Shown: positions 41,625 to 50,327, numbered from the stretch's first letter. The stretch: 64,000 bases of DNA from Paucisalibacillus globulus DSM 18846 (GCF_000482485.1 NZ_AXVK01000030.1:1-64000), one strand, 5' to 3'. The notes: generated by a model not told the origin, from the sequence alone. Made by a program: numbers and translations.

Positions 41625-41692
41625 GGGCTCATAATCTTGATTCTTGGTAGCATGGTTTCTACTTTCAGGTTCATGCTAGTTCTGACAAGCCC
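41625..41692 (-). promoter_or_regulatory. Branched RNA structure between liaI and liaH
   Basis: On the minus strand GGGCT (41688-41692) pairs with AGCCC (41625-41629), enclosing TAGCATG (41672-41678) paired with CATGCTA (41648-41654). A further TGTG-CCCA/TGGG-CACA hairpin lies at about 41592-41612, just before the liaH ribosome site. The nested symmetry suggests a folded RNA that affects liaH translation or message stability; function inferred. Confidence 0.4.
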
Positions 41693-41713
41693 ATTTTTCC
41701 AGATCCAACAACC

Positions 41714-42064
41714 CTAATTATTCAACTCTGCCCACTGGCGTTCAAAGTTTGCAAATGGATCATCATTATCTTCAGGAACAATCGGGTCATGATCATCTTT
41801 TTTCCAGTTTTTAACTATCCAGTATAGTCCAAATGCAGCTGCGATTCCGATTACTGCATAGATGTTTGAAAATGCAATTCCTAGAATAAATAATCCTAAG
41901 ATAATCCAGCCAATTTTTGCTGCAACTGAATCACTTTTGACGAACTTCTTAAACACAACATAAAGTAACCAACCACTTAAACCTAGTAAAACCATCGGTC
42001 CTAAATTAGCTAACAATACAAATAGGGCAATTAACCCTCCAACAAACAACATAAATTTTCTCAT
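41714..42064 (-). CDS. liaI: LiaI-like small membrane protein
   Basis: The 116-residue protein has three to four membrane helices (FMLFVGGLIALFVLLANLG, VLLGLSGWLLYVVFKKF, IGWIILGLFILGIAFSNIYAVIGIAAAFGLYWIV) and an acidic C-terminal tail (HDPIVPEDNDDPFANFERQW). By position it is LiaI, the membrane anchor for LiaH at the head of the operon; it is somewhat larger than the common two-helix form. ATG 42064 follows AGGAGGCAAAAAC. The main liaI promoter must lie in 42065-42150; I cannot place its boxes with confidence. Confidence 0.75.
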   Translation of the reverse strand: MRKFMLFVGGLIALFVLLANLGPMVLLGLSGWLLYVVFKKFVKSDSVAAKIGWIILGLFILGIAFSNIYAVIGIAAAFGLYWIVKNWKKDDHDPIVPEDNDDPFANFERQWAELNN

Positions 42065-42334
42065 GTTTTTGCCTCCTTTCTTTATCTTGATTTCATCTTA
42101 CCGAGAAAAGAGGTTTTGGATAATGAGCCTCAGCTATATTTTGAACTAGGGCTTAGGGCTTACGTCGAGTAAGGCTTGTATAAAGTGGCTCTTCATTCTG
42201 TTGGGATTTTATTGCTCGCTTTATTAGGGTTAACAAAAGAACTGTATTCTGTTAATTACACTATTTCTATAAACTGTACGGTAAGGGTTAAGAAATATTG
42301 AGATGCGCACCGCTTCTAATGTAAATCTAGGTTG

Positions 42335-42741
42335 CAATGATATATAGGAGCATCGTTCACATCATTTTATCGGAGAACCTAGTTCGAAATGATGTATAGG
42401 AGCATCTTGCACATCATTTTGCCGGAGAACCTAGTTCGAAATGATGTATAGGAGCATTTTGCACATCATTTTGCCGGAGAAGCTGGTTCGAAATGATGTA
42501 TAAGAGCATCGTTCACATCATTTTGACGGAGAACCTAGTTCGAAATGATGTATAAGATCATCTTGCACATCATTTTGACGCCAACATGGTTCAAAATGAT
42601 GTATAAGAGCATCATTCACATCATTTTGACGGAGAACATGGTTCGAAATGATGTATAAGAACATCATTCACATCATTTTGGCGGAGAACCTAGTTCGAAA
42701 TGATGTATAAGATCATCTTGCACATCATTTTAACCGAAGCC
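42335..42741. repeat. Tandem array of eight 52-bp hairpin-forming repeats
   Basis: Units begin at 42335, 42387, 42439, 42491, 42543, 42594, 42646 and 42698; the fifth is 51 bp and the last is incomplete at its end. Each contains AAATGATGT and ACATCATTT as inverted arms around a 15-16-nt loop, followed by a variable GACGGAGAACCTAGTTCG linker. Differences between units are point changes, not unique spacers, so it is a minisatellite and not a CRISPR array. It lies in the 960-bp region between liaI and the CtaG-like gene. The flanks 42065-42334 and 42834-43025 show no other clear feature except the lia promoter region and the repeat end listed separately. Confidence 0.9.
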
Positions 42742-42771
42742 ATTTAGGTTCACAACTTATATTATTAATAA

Positions 42772-42833
42772 AGTTACCGCACAGTTTCCATCAACTGTGA
42801 AAGTGAAAAGAGTATATCTTTATGAAAACAGCC
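42772..42833 (+). repeat. Solo end of the 16.3-16.8 kb repeat element
   Basis: AGTTACCGCACAGTTTCCATC through GAAAACAGCC is about 80 percent alike by eye to the reverse complement of 16298-16359 and more loosely to 16759-16815. It stands alone here, right after the tandem array. Confidence 0.65.
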
Positions 42834-43025
42834 AAATAAAAAATGGTTCATACGTTCCTTTTAACAAAACGCAAAAACCATTCTTCTATTAAAATAGCTA
42901 ATAATAACGGTAATAATCCACTATCGATTATTTTTTATTATAATTTACAATTAGAAACATATAATATAGAGTTATGTGAAATATGGGTACATCTTTGGCT
43001 TTATTACAACTGGAAAGAGATTTCC

Positions 43026-43832
43026 ATGTTTTATGAGGTAATGCTTTTAGGGAATTTGATATGGAATGTTCCATTACTTGTTTTTCTTATTAGTATTTCC
43101 ATTGTATATTCTTTTGTTCTATTTACAAATATAAGAATATACCATAAAAAACCGTTGTTCTTTTTTCTTTCCTTGATTTTACTCCAACTACTTATTGGTA
43201 GCCCACTTACAGCTTTTGGCCATCTTTCCTTCAGTATTCATATGATACAAATGAGTATTCTTTTCTTTATTATCCCACCTTTACTATTGGCAGGAATCCC
43301 TAAGGTACTTCTAGAACTCACATTTAAGTTACCCTTAGTAAAAAAGATAAGTAAACTGTTTCTCTCTCCAATGTTAGCTTTATTTTTGTTTTCCTTATTA
43401 TTTTTTCTATATCATGTACCGGTGATTTTAGGAAGTATCTCGCAAAGTACATTCTTGCACAATGGATTTTTAGTTTTATTGTTCATTCTATCCATTCAAA
43501 TATGGTGGCCAATTGTTTCACCTGACCCAAAACAGAGATTCTACAATGAACAAAGAAAAAGGTATCTTTTTTTAAATGGGTTTATTTTAATGCCTGCATG
43601 TATATTATTTATTTGGAATGGAATATTTGATAATGTACAGAATCCCTTTATGAATCAGGTGACAGCACTAATGTGTTTACCGCCTCAAGCTGACACTACT
43701 AATTTACTTCCTTCCCTTTTTAGCACAAAGTATGACCAAATTCTAGGTGGCGCTTTAATGCTTGTCATTCATAAATTTAGCCTAATTCATCCAATTCGCC
43801 CCACAAATCCCTTAGAAGGCGATGTGGATTAA
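43026..43832 (+). CDS. CtaG-family cytochrome c oxidase assembly protein
   Basis: The 268-residue protein has seven to eight membrane helices with the CtaG/Caa3 pattern: GHLSFSIHMIQMSILFFIIPPLLLAGIPK (conserved His in HM.QM), then FFLYHVPVILGSISQS, IQIWWPIVSPDPKQRF (WWP..SP), and the C-terminal DQILGGALMLVIHKF. Members help deliver copper to the CuA or CuB site of cytochrome oxidase. ATG 43026 was chosen because GGAAAGAG stands nine bases upstream and the family starts here; a longer frame from 42843 is non-homologous, Asn-rich and begins within repeat DNA. Confidence 0.83.
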   Translation: MFYEVMLLGNLIWNVPLLVFLISISIVYSFVLFTNIRIYHKKPLFFFLSLILLQLLIGSPLTAFGHLSFSIHMIQMSILFFIIPPLLLAGIPKVLLELTFKLPLVKKISKLFLSPMLALFLFSLLFFLYHVPVILGSISQSTFLHNGFLVLLFILSIQIWWPIVSPDPKQRFYNEQRKRYLFLNGFILMPACILFIWNGIFDNVQNPFMNQVTALMCLPPQADTTNLLPSLFSTKYDQILGGALMLVIHKFSLIHPIRPTNPLEGDVD

Positions 43833-43849
43833 CTTCAAGCGGTCCTACC

Positions 43850-44707
43850 CTATATCCCCCTTATTTGAACCAAACTCATCTGGCTTTGATTCCAGAACCT
43901 TAACGGTGCAACACTAGTACCTAATCCACTATCAATATAAAGATACTGCTCCCCACCAATCTTAAATATTCCTTTATCCAACTCTGGGAAAAATCCTTGA
44001 TCTGGAGCCACTACCGCTCCAATCAAAGGAATCCTCACCTGTCCCCCATGCGTATGTCCACTTAATATCAAATCGGCAGGAATATCCTGATACTTTTCTA
44101 TTACACCAGGTGAATGGGAAAGCAGCACAGTATAAAAATCCCTATTCACATTATCGAATGCTAGACTCATATTTTCATGATTAGTAGATTCATTATCAAT
44201 TCCAACTAGATTAATAGTAGCTTCTCCTAGCGTGACTTGGGTGTTCTCATTATTTAACATGGTCACTCCTCGTTCTTCAAGACCTACTAATAATTCTTCC
44301 ATATATATATTTTCCCACTCATGGTTACCTGTGACGAAAAAGGTATTTGGATTTATTACTTTTAATTCCTCAACTAGTGAAAAAACATTAGAAAAGTCCG
44401 TTGTCTTTCTATCAACTAAGTCTCCTGTAAGCACGATTAAATCAGTATCTATCTTCTTAACCGTTTCTATTAATTTTTCATTATTACCACCAAAGACTTT
44501 ATTATGTACATCACTAATTTGTAAGATAGAAATTTCAGAACCTGTTGGGATTTTGTTCGTTTGGAACTCGACTCTGTTTACTTTGAAAACGTTGGTATCA
44601 TAAATGACTTTACCTGCAGTACTAAGGATGAATAGGATGCCAAGGGCAAAGACAATTCTTTTTTTGTATTTTCTAAAGTAAGTAAACTCCTTATTTTTTC
44701 TTGGCAT
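43850..44707 (-). CDS. Membrane-anchored metallophosphoesterase (YkuE-like)
   Basis: The 285-residue protein has an N-terminal helix (KRIVFALGILFILSTAGKVIY) and a calcineurin-type phosphoesterase domain: ISILQISDVHNKVFGGNNEKL, LIVLTGDLVDRK, FFVTGNHEWE, VLLSHSPGVIE, and ILSGHTHGGQVRIP. All metal ligands (D, H, D, N, H, H, H) are present. It probably acts outside or at the membrane surface on phosphate esters or lipids, as proposed for YkuE-like enzymes. ATG 44707 follows AGGAGATGTTTAGT. Confidence 0.88.
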   Translation of the reverse strand: MPRKNKEFTYFRKYKKRIVFALGILFILSTAGKVIYDTNVFKVNRVEFQTNKIPTGSEISILQISDVHNKVFGGNNEKLIETVKKIDTDLIVLTGDLVDRKTTDFSNVFSLVEELKVINPNTFFVTGNHEWENIYMEELLVGLEERGVTMLNNENTQVTLGEATINLVGIDNESTNHENMSLAFDNVNRDFYTVLLSHSPGVIEKYQDIPADLILSGHTHGGQVRIPLIGAVVAPDQGFFPELDKGIFKIGGEQYLYIDSGLGTSVAPLRFWNQSQMSLVQIRGI

Positions 44708-44725
44708 ACTAAACATCTCCTTTTT

Positions 44726-45313
44726 TTAACCCATGTAGTTTTCAACCAGCTCATAACTTCTTTCTTTCGTCCACTTTGTGAGTGTTGCCGAATAGACAAA
44801 TGGCTGTATGGATCCACCTTTATATTCATCTGCGGCCGCATCTGCTGCTGCATCTCTTTCTTCCATCCATTTACGTTGCTCTACTCGTAATGTATCCATT
44901 TCTTCTTTAGATAACTCTTCCTCGAGTACACCGTATACTTCATTCAGTGCAGCATCCCATTTTTTGTAGATTTCATCTTGGGCTTGATTCATCTCAGATT
45001 GGTTCCCATTTTCTACGATTTCCTCTAACTCTGCTAAATCAGCTTCGACATCCTTTAATTTCTGTATGTAAATTTCCTTCTTGTTCACTGTCCCATCTTC
45101 AGACAGAGTGGTAGTACTGGTTTCTTCCACATTATCCTTGTTGGCAACAGTCTCAGACTTGTCCTCTCTGTCTTCTGAGCCCACTTCCTTCTCTCTGTCT
45201 TCACTCACTACTTCCGTATCTGTTGTTACATCCTCTTTATTTGGTGAAGCATCCTCATTACTACATCCAACAATGAGAAGAAAGGGTAAAATTAATAACA
45301 GTAATTTCTTCAT
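44726..45313 (-). CDS. Lipoprotein with LprI/DUF1311 domain
   Basis: The 195-residue protein has a signal peptide ending in a lipobox (LIVGC, Cys at residue 17), a low-complexity acidic Glu/Asp/Ser/Thr linker (residues 20-75), and a C-terminal domain with LNEVYGVLEEELSKEEMDTLRVEQRKWMEERDAAADAAA, which matches the DUF1311/LprI family first known as lysozyme inhibitors. It should be a surface lipoprotein. It lies 18 bp before the phosphoesterase gene on the same strand. ATG 45313 follows GGAGGAGAATGATAC. Confidence 0.85.
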   Translation of the reverse strand: MKKLLLLILPFLLIVGCSNEDASPNKEDVTTDTEVVSEDREKEVGSEDREDKSETVANKDNVEETSTTTLSEDGTVNKKEIYIQKLKDVEADLAELEEIVENGNQSEMNQAQDEIYKKWDAALNEVYGVLEEELSKEEMDTLRVEQRKWMEERDAAADAAADEYKGGSIQPFVYSATLTKWTKERSYELVENYMG

Positions 45314-45400
45314 GTATCATTCTCCTCCCTTAATAGTAAAATCCTCTTCATTGTAACAAAATTTACCAATTTTCGACAACTTCACCTTACAACCAAACAG

Positions 45401-45428
45401 AAAAGGCGGCCATACATAGCCGCCTCTC
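45401..45428 (-). terminator. Terminator of the ABC transporter unit
   Basis: AGGCGGC and GCCGCCT form a perfect stem with an 8-nt loop, followed on the minus strand by TTTTCTG, right after the permease stop codon. Confidence 0.85.
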
Positions 45429-47324
45429 TTAAGATATTGCACTCTTTAATTGCTTTACATAAAAGTATCGTACAATTAAAAAGTATATAATTTGGATTAC
45501 AGCGAAGCTTCCTAAAACGAGTGAAGATTCCATCGTTAAGTCATAATTAAATAAATGAGATAATGCTGTAAGTGCGACAGCTCCATGGACTAACGCCACA
45601 ACAATTGGCGATAGAAATAGAAGTGCGATTTGTCGGTTGACCACTTTTTTCAATTCAGATTGTGTGAGACCTATCTTAGCAATTGCTTGAAACTTACGCT
45701 TATCCTCATCCAAGTCCGTAAACAAACGGAAATAAAGGAAACTTCCAGCGGAAACGAAGAAGACAATTCCTATGAATAAGCCAATAAATAGAATCGGTCC
45801 ATAGGCTTTATTGATTTCGTAAATGGTATAATCGACTGCGAACACTTTATGTGGGACCTGTTCTTCTATTTTTCTTCCTGCTTCAATGATTGGATCGTTT
45901 TCCACATTATCCGCTTGCCAGGCAGCACTCATATCGCTTCTAATCGGATTGCCAAGTTGGTCATAGATAGTGTCATTCACAATATAATAACCATTTATTT
46001 CTGTTAATACTTCCGATTCAATGACTTGTGTTGGTTTAACTTTTTGTCCGTTCTCTAATGCAATAGGGGTCTGTATTAAGGTTTCACTAGCCTTTGCCCC
46101 ATCCATTAGGATTGCACTACTCTGTTCTACTACAATCACTTCATTTTTATTTGGTTGAATTTCCTTTTCACCAATCAATGCGGCGAAACGATTGTAGTCT
46201 GATGCTTTGACGATCAAGATTCCACTATCATCATCCATGACATCAAAGTAATGAAGATCCATCATTTCCATCTTTGTCTCCACATTTTCTTCCTCTAAGA
46301 CAGAATTAATCGTACGAATATCCTGTGATATAACCTCTTCACTATCTCCTAAGAATGGATGATACGTATACGTATATGCATTGACTTGCTTAACTCCTGT
46401 GGTTAGATAAGATTGAAATCCATATAATGTCCCAATTGCACTAAAGGCAACTGTAGAAATAATTGCTACCATGAAGAATGTTCTTGCATTATCCTTCATT
46501 CGAAATGATAAGTCAGAGAACAGTAGCATATTCGTTTTCCGCCAAAAGATTGGCTTATTATTTTTTAACCTTCGAATGATATACACACTCAATTGTGTAA
46601 ATAACAGGTACGTTCCAAGTGTAACAACGACAATAACCGGTATCAATGCAAAGACAACTTGCACACCTTTTACATACAAAGCAGTACCATATCCCGCAAT
46701 CAGTAATAATGCGGCTAATACTGCCAAAATAACAGAAGCTTTTGGCTCCCCTTTAGATTTTTTATCTCCTTTAATTAAATCAATCAGTTTTTTCGTACGA
46801 AGAATAAATGATACAAAAACCGAGATAAAGAAAAATAAGATAATAAAACTGATAAAGGTTACAACAATCGCTAATGTTGGAAAGTAAAAATTAAGTGATT
46901 CATTGATAATTAATACATTCTCTGCAATTAATAGAATAGCCTTTGCAAATACTAATCCGGCTAATATACCACCAACTGTCGCAACAAAACCAATCAATAT
47001 ATTTTCCAAAAATACCATGAGACGAATTTGCCCACTAGATGCACCTTGGATCATTAATAAACCAAACTCTTTCTTTCTGGATTGTAAGAAGGAACTCATG
47101 GAATACAAAACAAAAAAGAAAGAGAACACATAAATAATTCCACCAGCTACAGCCATTCCAAATAGCGCATTTTCATTAATCGAGCCACCAGAAAAAGCAG
47201 GATGAAAAGCAAAAATGGCAAAAGTAAAGAATACCATTACTGTAAACATACTGCTTAGGAAGTAAGCAATATATAGTCTTTTATTACGTAAAACGTTGTT
47301 AAACGCGAATTGACGAAAAGTCAT
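45429..47324 (-). CDS. BceB-type ABC transporter permease
   Basis: The 631-residue protein has ten membrane helices and a large extracellular domain of about 200 residues (roughly 305-515) between helices 7 and 8, the layout of FtsX-type permeases that detoxify cell-wall-active peptides in Firmicutes (BceB/VraG). It begins TFRQFAFNNVLRNKRLYIAYFLSSMFTVMVFFTF. It overlaps its ATPase gene by 26 bases. No BceRS-type two-component genes stand next to it, so a stand-alone or remotely regulated module is likely. ATG 47324 follows GGGAGGAGATGGCA. Confidence 0.88.
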   Translation of the reverse strand: MTFRQFAFNNVLRNKRLYIAYFLSSMFTVMVFFTFAIFAFHPAFSGGSINENALFGMAVAGGIIYVFSFFFVLYSMSSFLQSRKKEFGLLMIQGASSGQIRLMVFLENILIGFVATVGGILAGLVFAKAILLIAENVLIINESLNFYFPTLAIVVTFISFIILFFFISVFVSFILRTKKLIDLIKGDKKSKGEPKASVILAVLAALLLIAGYGTALYVKGVQVVFALIPVIVVVTLGTYLLFTQLSVYIIRRLKNNKPIFWRKTNMLLFSDLSFRMKDNARTFFMVAIISTVAFSAIGTLYGFQSYLTTGVKQVNAYTYTYHPFLGDSEEVISQDIRTINSVLEEENVETKMEMMDLHYFDVMDDDSGILIVKASDYNRFAALIGEKEIQPNKNEVIVVEQSSAILMDGAKASETLIQTPIALENGQKVKPTQVIESEVLTEINGYYIVNDTIYDQLGNPIRSDMSAAWQADNVENDPIIEAGRKIEEQVPHKVFAVDYTIYEINKAYGPILFIGLFIGIVFFVSAGSFLYFRLFTDLDEDKRKFQAIAKIGLTQSELKKVVNRQIALLFLSPIVVALVHGAVALTALSHLFNYDLTMESSLVLGSFAVIQIIYFLIVRYFYVKQLKSAIS

Positions 47325-48063
47325 TGCCATCTCCTCCCATCAATGACAGCATATCTATTATTTTCTGGAAAAATGCTTGTCTACTATCACCACGATGAAT
47401 TTCCGAGTGTAGTTTCCCATCACGAATAAAGACAACCCGATCAGAATAGCTTGCTGCTTGTGGATCATGGGTTACCATTAATAAGCTTGTTTTTTCCTGT
47501 TGATTAATGGTAACAAGCATTTCCATTACATCTTTTGAAGCTTTTGAATCCAGGTTTCCAGTTGGCTCATCAGCTAGGAGTAATTTTGGTTCATGAATCA
47601 TCGCACGTGCTATCGCTACCCGCTGTGCTTGACCACCGGATATTTCATATGTCCGTTTATTCATAATCCCAGAAATACCAAGACTATTAGCAAGCTTATT
47701 TGCCTTCTCTTTCATTTCTTTCACACGCGCACCGTCCAATGTCAATGGCAAAACAATGTTTTCTTCAACAGTCAATGTATGCAATAAATTAAAATCTTGA
47801 AAGATAAAACCTAACTCATTTCTACGGAATTTTGCTAAGTCATTTTTCTTTAGCTTATGAGGATTTTTCCCTTCCATTTCTACCTCTCCAGTTGTTGGTG
47901 CATCAATGGTAGAAATAATATTGAGTAAGGTAGTTTTTCCACTTCCAGATGGTCCCATTATGGCCACAAATTCACCTTTATCGATTTCTAAATTAATATC
48001 AGTTAGGGCTCTGTAAGCAACTTTGCCCTCATAAATTTTACTAACCTTTGTAAGTTTAAGCAT
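47299..48063 (-). CDS. BceA-type ABC transporter ATPase
   Basis: The 254-residue protein is an ABC ATPase of the MacB/LolD/BceA type: Walker A MGPSGSGKTTLLN, Q-loop FIFQDFNLL, signature ISGGQAQRVAIARAM, Walker B LLLADEPTGNLD and switch VTHDPQAAS. It drives the permease encoded next. ATG 48063 follows AGAGGAGAACAATT; an earlier in-frame ATG at 48084 lacks spacing. Confidence 0.92.
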   Translation of the reverse strand: MLKLTKVSKIYEGKVAYRALTDINLEIDKGEFVAIMGPSGSGKTTLLNIISTIDAPTTGEVEMEGKNPHKLKKNDLAKFRRNELGFIFQDFNLLHTLTVEENIVLPLTLDGARVKEMKEKANKLANSLGISGIMNKRTYEISGGQAQRVAIARAMIHEPKLLLADEPTGNLDSKASKDVMEMLVTINQQEKTSLLMVTHDPQAASYSDRVVFIRDGKLHSEIHRGDSRQAFFQKIIDMLSLMGGDGNDFSSIRV

Positions 48064-48178
48064 AATTGTTCTCCTCTCTTCCACAGCTTCTAGTAACAGT
48101 ATATCCTGAGTGCTTTAAGAAGAACCATCGATTTTCCTTTCAATAACCTTACATGGATGTAAGGTTTGGAATATAAAT

Positions 48179-48241
48179 GGTGCCTGTCACTTCCCGAAAT
48201 TTGTCGAAATCTCGGCATATTTCATGGGAGTGACAGGCACC
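48179..48241. repeat. GGTGCCTGTCAC palindromic repeat, copy 1
   Basis: GGTGCCTGTCACTTCCC (48179-48195) and GGGAGTGACAGGCACC (48226-48241) are inverted arms around TTTGTCGAAATCTCGGC. Related single arms occur at 55561, 60395 and 61085. REP-like elements of this kind are common in Bacillus. Confidence 0.8.
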
Positions 48242-48288
48242 ATATAACCGTTGTATAATGCTAGTAGGTTGGCTTGGAGGTGATAGAA

Positions 48289-48369
48289 ATGGCGAAAATG
48301 TGTACACATCAGCCAATAATTGTAACGACTCATGCAAAGCCAGTTATTAGAGGGCGAAACTTTGTATGA
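48289..48369 (+). CDS. Small open reading frame (26 residues) upstream of the FusB-like gene
   Basis: A near-consensus ribosome site GGAGGTGATAGAA precedes ATG 48289 and a 26-codon frame that begins MAKMCTHQPIIVTTHAKP and ends VIRGRNFV. A TATAAT-like box lies about 35 bp upstream. It is basic, contains two His and one Cys, and is not recognised. It may be a leader peptide or small protein; it ends about 90 bp before the FusB-like gene. Confidence 0.45.
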   Translation: MAKMCTHQPIIVTTHAKPVIRGRNFV

Positions 48370-48461
48370 GATAATTTGATACAATCGCCTAATTCATTTC
48401 TGATAATTGGCTTTATACCTTGTTATCGTATCGGTATTAAAATAATGAGGAGCTAACAGAA

Positions 48462-49124
48462 ATGACAAAAGAGATGAATATACTTTTAAAAAACATTCCA
48501 TTCCTAAGACATGATCAGTACAACTTTATTAAATTTCAAATAAAAAACATTCTTCATGCCTATGCAACAACTAAGGATGAAGGGGTAATTTACACCGTTA
48601 AGTTAAGTTCATTGGATAAGATTTTTTCTTTATTTACAAATCTTAATGAGAGTCAAGTGGCACTATTGTCAAAGGTTGTCGATATAGAAGAGCATTATCA
48701 GGCGGATTCTTTGTTAACTGAATTAAAATCCTATGTAATTCCATTTAGAAATACAACAGAAAAAACAATAACCAAACTTTTTCCAAAAGTAAAGAAGTTA
48801 AAAGCCCCGGATCTAAAAACTATTGATTTTAGGGAAATATCGTATATTGGTTGGTATGATATTCGCTCAGAAAGAAAGTTTCTTGTAGCAGACTACAATG
48901 GAGAATTAATAGGAATCCAAGGTACTTTTATGAAAAGCATTAAAGGTATCTGCTCATTATGTAATAGTTATGAAGAAGTTGGATTATTTACTGCTAATGT
49001 TAGGTCGGGAAAAGAAACGTATACAAATCGTGGAAATTACATTTGTGCAGACAGTGATAATTGCAACCAAAATCTTACCTCATTAGAAAAATTGAAGAAA
49101 TTCATCGAACTATTAAGTAACTAA
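48462..49124 (+). CDS. FusB/FusC-family EF-G-binding protein
   Basis: The 220-residue protein matches the FusB family: an N-terminal four-helix domain (LLKNIPFLRHDQYNFIKFQIKNILHAYAT) and a C-terminal zinc-binding domain with CSLCNSYEEVGLF and YICADSDNCNQNL (four Cys). FusB proteins bind elongation factor G and free it from the ribosome, giving fusidic acid resistance in staphylococci; in Bacillus relatives the natural role is less clear. ATG 48462 follows AGGAGCTAACAGAA. A small translated frame and REP repeat lie in its leader. Confidence 0.88.
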   Translation: MTKEMNILLKNIPFLRHDQYNFIKFQIKNILHAYATTKDEGVIYTVKLSSLDKIFSLFTNLNESQVALLSKVVDIEEHYQADSLLTELKSYVIPFRNTTEKTITKLFPKVKKLKAPDLKTIDFREISYIGWYDIRSERKFLVADYNGELIGIQGTFMKSIKGICSLCNSYEEVGLFTANVRSGKETYTNRGNYICADSDNCNQNLTSLEKLKKFIELLSN

Positions 49125-49133
49125 CTTGTTAGC

Positions 49134-49174
49134 GGCGTCACCCCCTTCTACGAATTGGGTAGTGACGCCCTTTT
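49134..49174 (+). terminator. Terminator after the FusB-like gene
   Basis: GGCGTCAC and GTGACGCC form a perfect 8-bp stem, extended by imperfect CCCC/GGGG pairs, followed by TTTT. Confidence 0.8.
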
Positions 49175-49267
49175 AAAAATCAATAATCAAAAGATAGGCT
49201 AAGGCTATAAGAGGAATGCTTCCAAAACTTACTTAATAATGGACAAATGGTTAATAATATATGTATA

Positions 49268-49306
49268 TAAAAAAAAGTGACAGAGCCCATGTAGCGGTCT
49301 CTGTCG
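49268..49306 (-). terminator. Terminator of the arginase-family gene
   Basis: On the minus strand GCGACAGAG pairs with CTCTGTCAC (with one mismatch), followed by eight T. It lies 66 bp after the stop of the gene at 49372. Confidence 0.8.
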
Positions 49307-49371
49307 CTTCTAGTTTAATCATTTAATTAACATTATGGGATAGTTCATGAATGTCACCTTCCTAATTACTT

Positions 49372-50175
49372 TTATGCATGCAGTAATTTACGACGTCTCT
49401 CCGCATTACGAGTCCACAGTTTTACATATTCCAGGATCACTCCATTAGTCCGATTATTCTTTATAACCGCTAATTTAGTGTCATCAAGATACTCATTCGC
49501 AGGATTTATCGGGTACTCCCCACAAACATCTACTCCAATAATGTCTTTGAATTGAATGAGTGCCTTAACCATTTTCATCATTTGTTTTAGTTGGAGTGAA
49601 CCATGGTCCCATCCTGTTAAAGCGTCTTTTTTATTGAGGACGTCTTTATCCATGCTTATATACACAGATTCAGTGGAGATATTCTTAATAATTGATTTGG
49701 TGATAGTTGTCAGATCTGATTGTAGCGAGTTTTCGGTGTATAGTACAACTCTGTTATGTATCGAGTCAGGAATATGGTGGATTGCTTCTTCGCTCACACC
49801 AATAATGAATACTTTTTTCAGCATGGGAAGATGTTGGAGTGATTCCAATACCCACGAGCCACAGGAAATAATATTGTCACTCGGACTTGGAAGTGTATCA
49901 GTATGATGGTCGAACAGAACCAAGGTGTATGGTTTGTCGATCTTAGCTTGGAGTACATAGGACATATAGTGGTAATTACCGCTTCCTAAAAAATAAATTC
50001 CATTCACGTTTAGCTTGTTAATTTTTTCTGCAATTTGTCTTAAACTATCCTTCTCACAAAACAGACTAATATTAGGCATAGATTCATAGTCAATCCATTC
50101 ATACTGATTGTTTTGGTAAAAGTTTTGTGTTCTGTAAGCCCCATCAAAATTGAATAAGGTTACATTGCTTTTCAT
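49372..50175 (-). CDS. Arginase/agmatinase-family protein
   Basis: The 267-residue protein shows the ureohydrolase core: GIYFLGSGNYHYMSYVL (the His of the GxxHxx site is in NYHY), FDHHTDTLPS (DHHxD in place of DAHxD) and VYISMDKDVLNKKDA (SxDxDxxDP-like). The second Asp triad is only partly conserved (SMDKDVL), so metal binding may be altered. Members hydrolyse arginine, agmatine, or formiminoglutamate; the substrate here is open. ATG 50175 follows GGGAGGAAAAATAAA. Confidence 0.78.
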   Translation of the reverse strand: MKSNVTLFNFDGAYRTQNFYQNNQYEWIDYESMPNISLFCEKDSLRQIAEKINKLNVNGIYFLGSGNYHYMSYVLQAKIDKPYTLVLFDHHTDTLPSPSDNIISCGSWVLESLQHLPMLKKVFIIGVSEEAIHHIPDSIHNRVVLYTENSLQSDLTTITKSIIKNISTESVYISMDKDVLNKKDALTGWDHGSLQLKQMMKMVKALIQFKDIIGVDVCGEYPINPANEYLDDTKLAVIKNNRTNGVILEYVKLWTRNAERRRKLLHA

Positions 50176-50293
50176 TTTATTTTTCCTCCCGTTAAATTTT
50201 TGTAAAAATTTATACTATTATTATAGCATTCTATTTGGACTTTCTGGGAAATGAAGTCTATACAAATTCTTACAATATACTCTGCTAAAGAAA

Positions 50294-50324
50294 TGTAGCC
50301 TAGTTCATGACGAACTAGGCTACA
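50294..50324 (-). terminator. Terminator of the HTH/membrane gene pair
   Basis: TGTAGCCTAGTTC and GAACTAGGCTACA form a perfect 13-bp stem around a short loop, followed on the minus strand by TTTCTTT. Confidence 0.85.
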
Positions 50325-50327
50325 AGA

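Noticed and set aside
42335-42741. CRISPR array
   Set aside because: The whole 52-bp unit is repeated, with only point differences; there are no unique spacers and no cas genes nearby.
42843-43025. Upstream start giving the CtaG-like protein 61 extra residues
   Set aside because: The extension is Asn/Lys-rich, borders repeat DNA and lacks a ribosome site; the family begins near ATG 43026.
46471-46887. Open frame antisense to the BceB-type permease
   Set aside because: It lies fully within a conserved gene and shows only low-complexity shadow composition.
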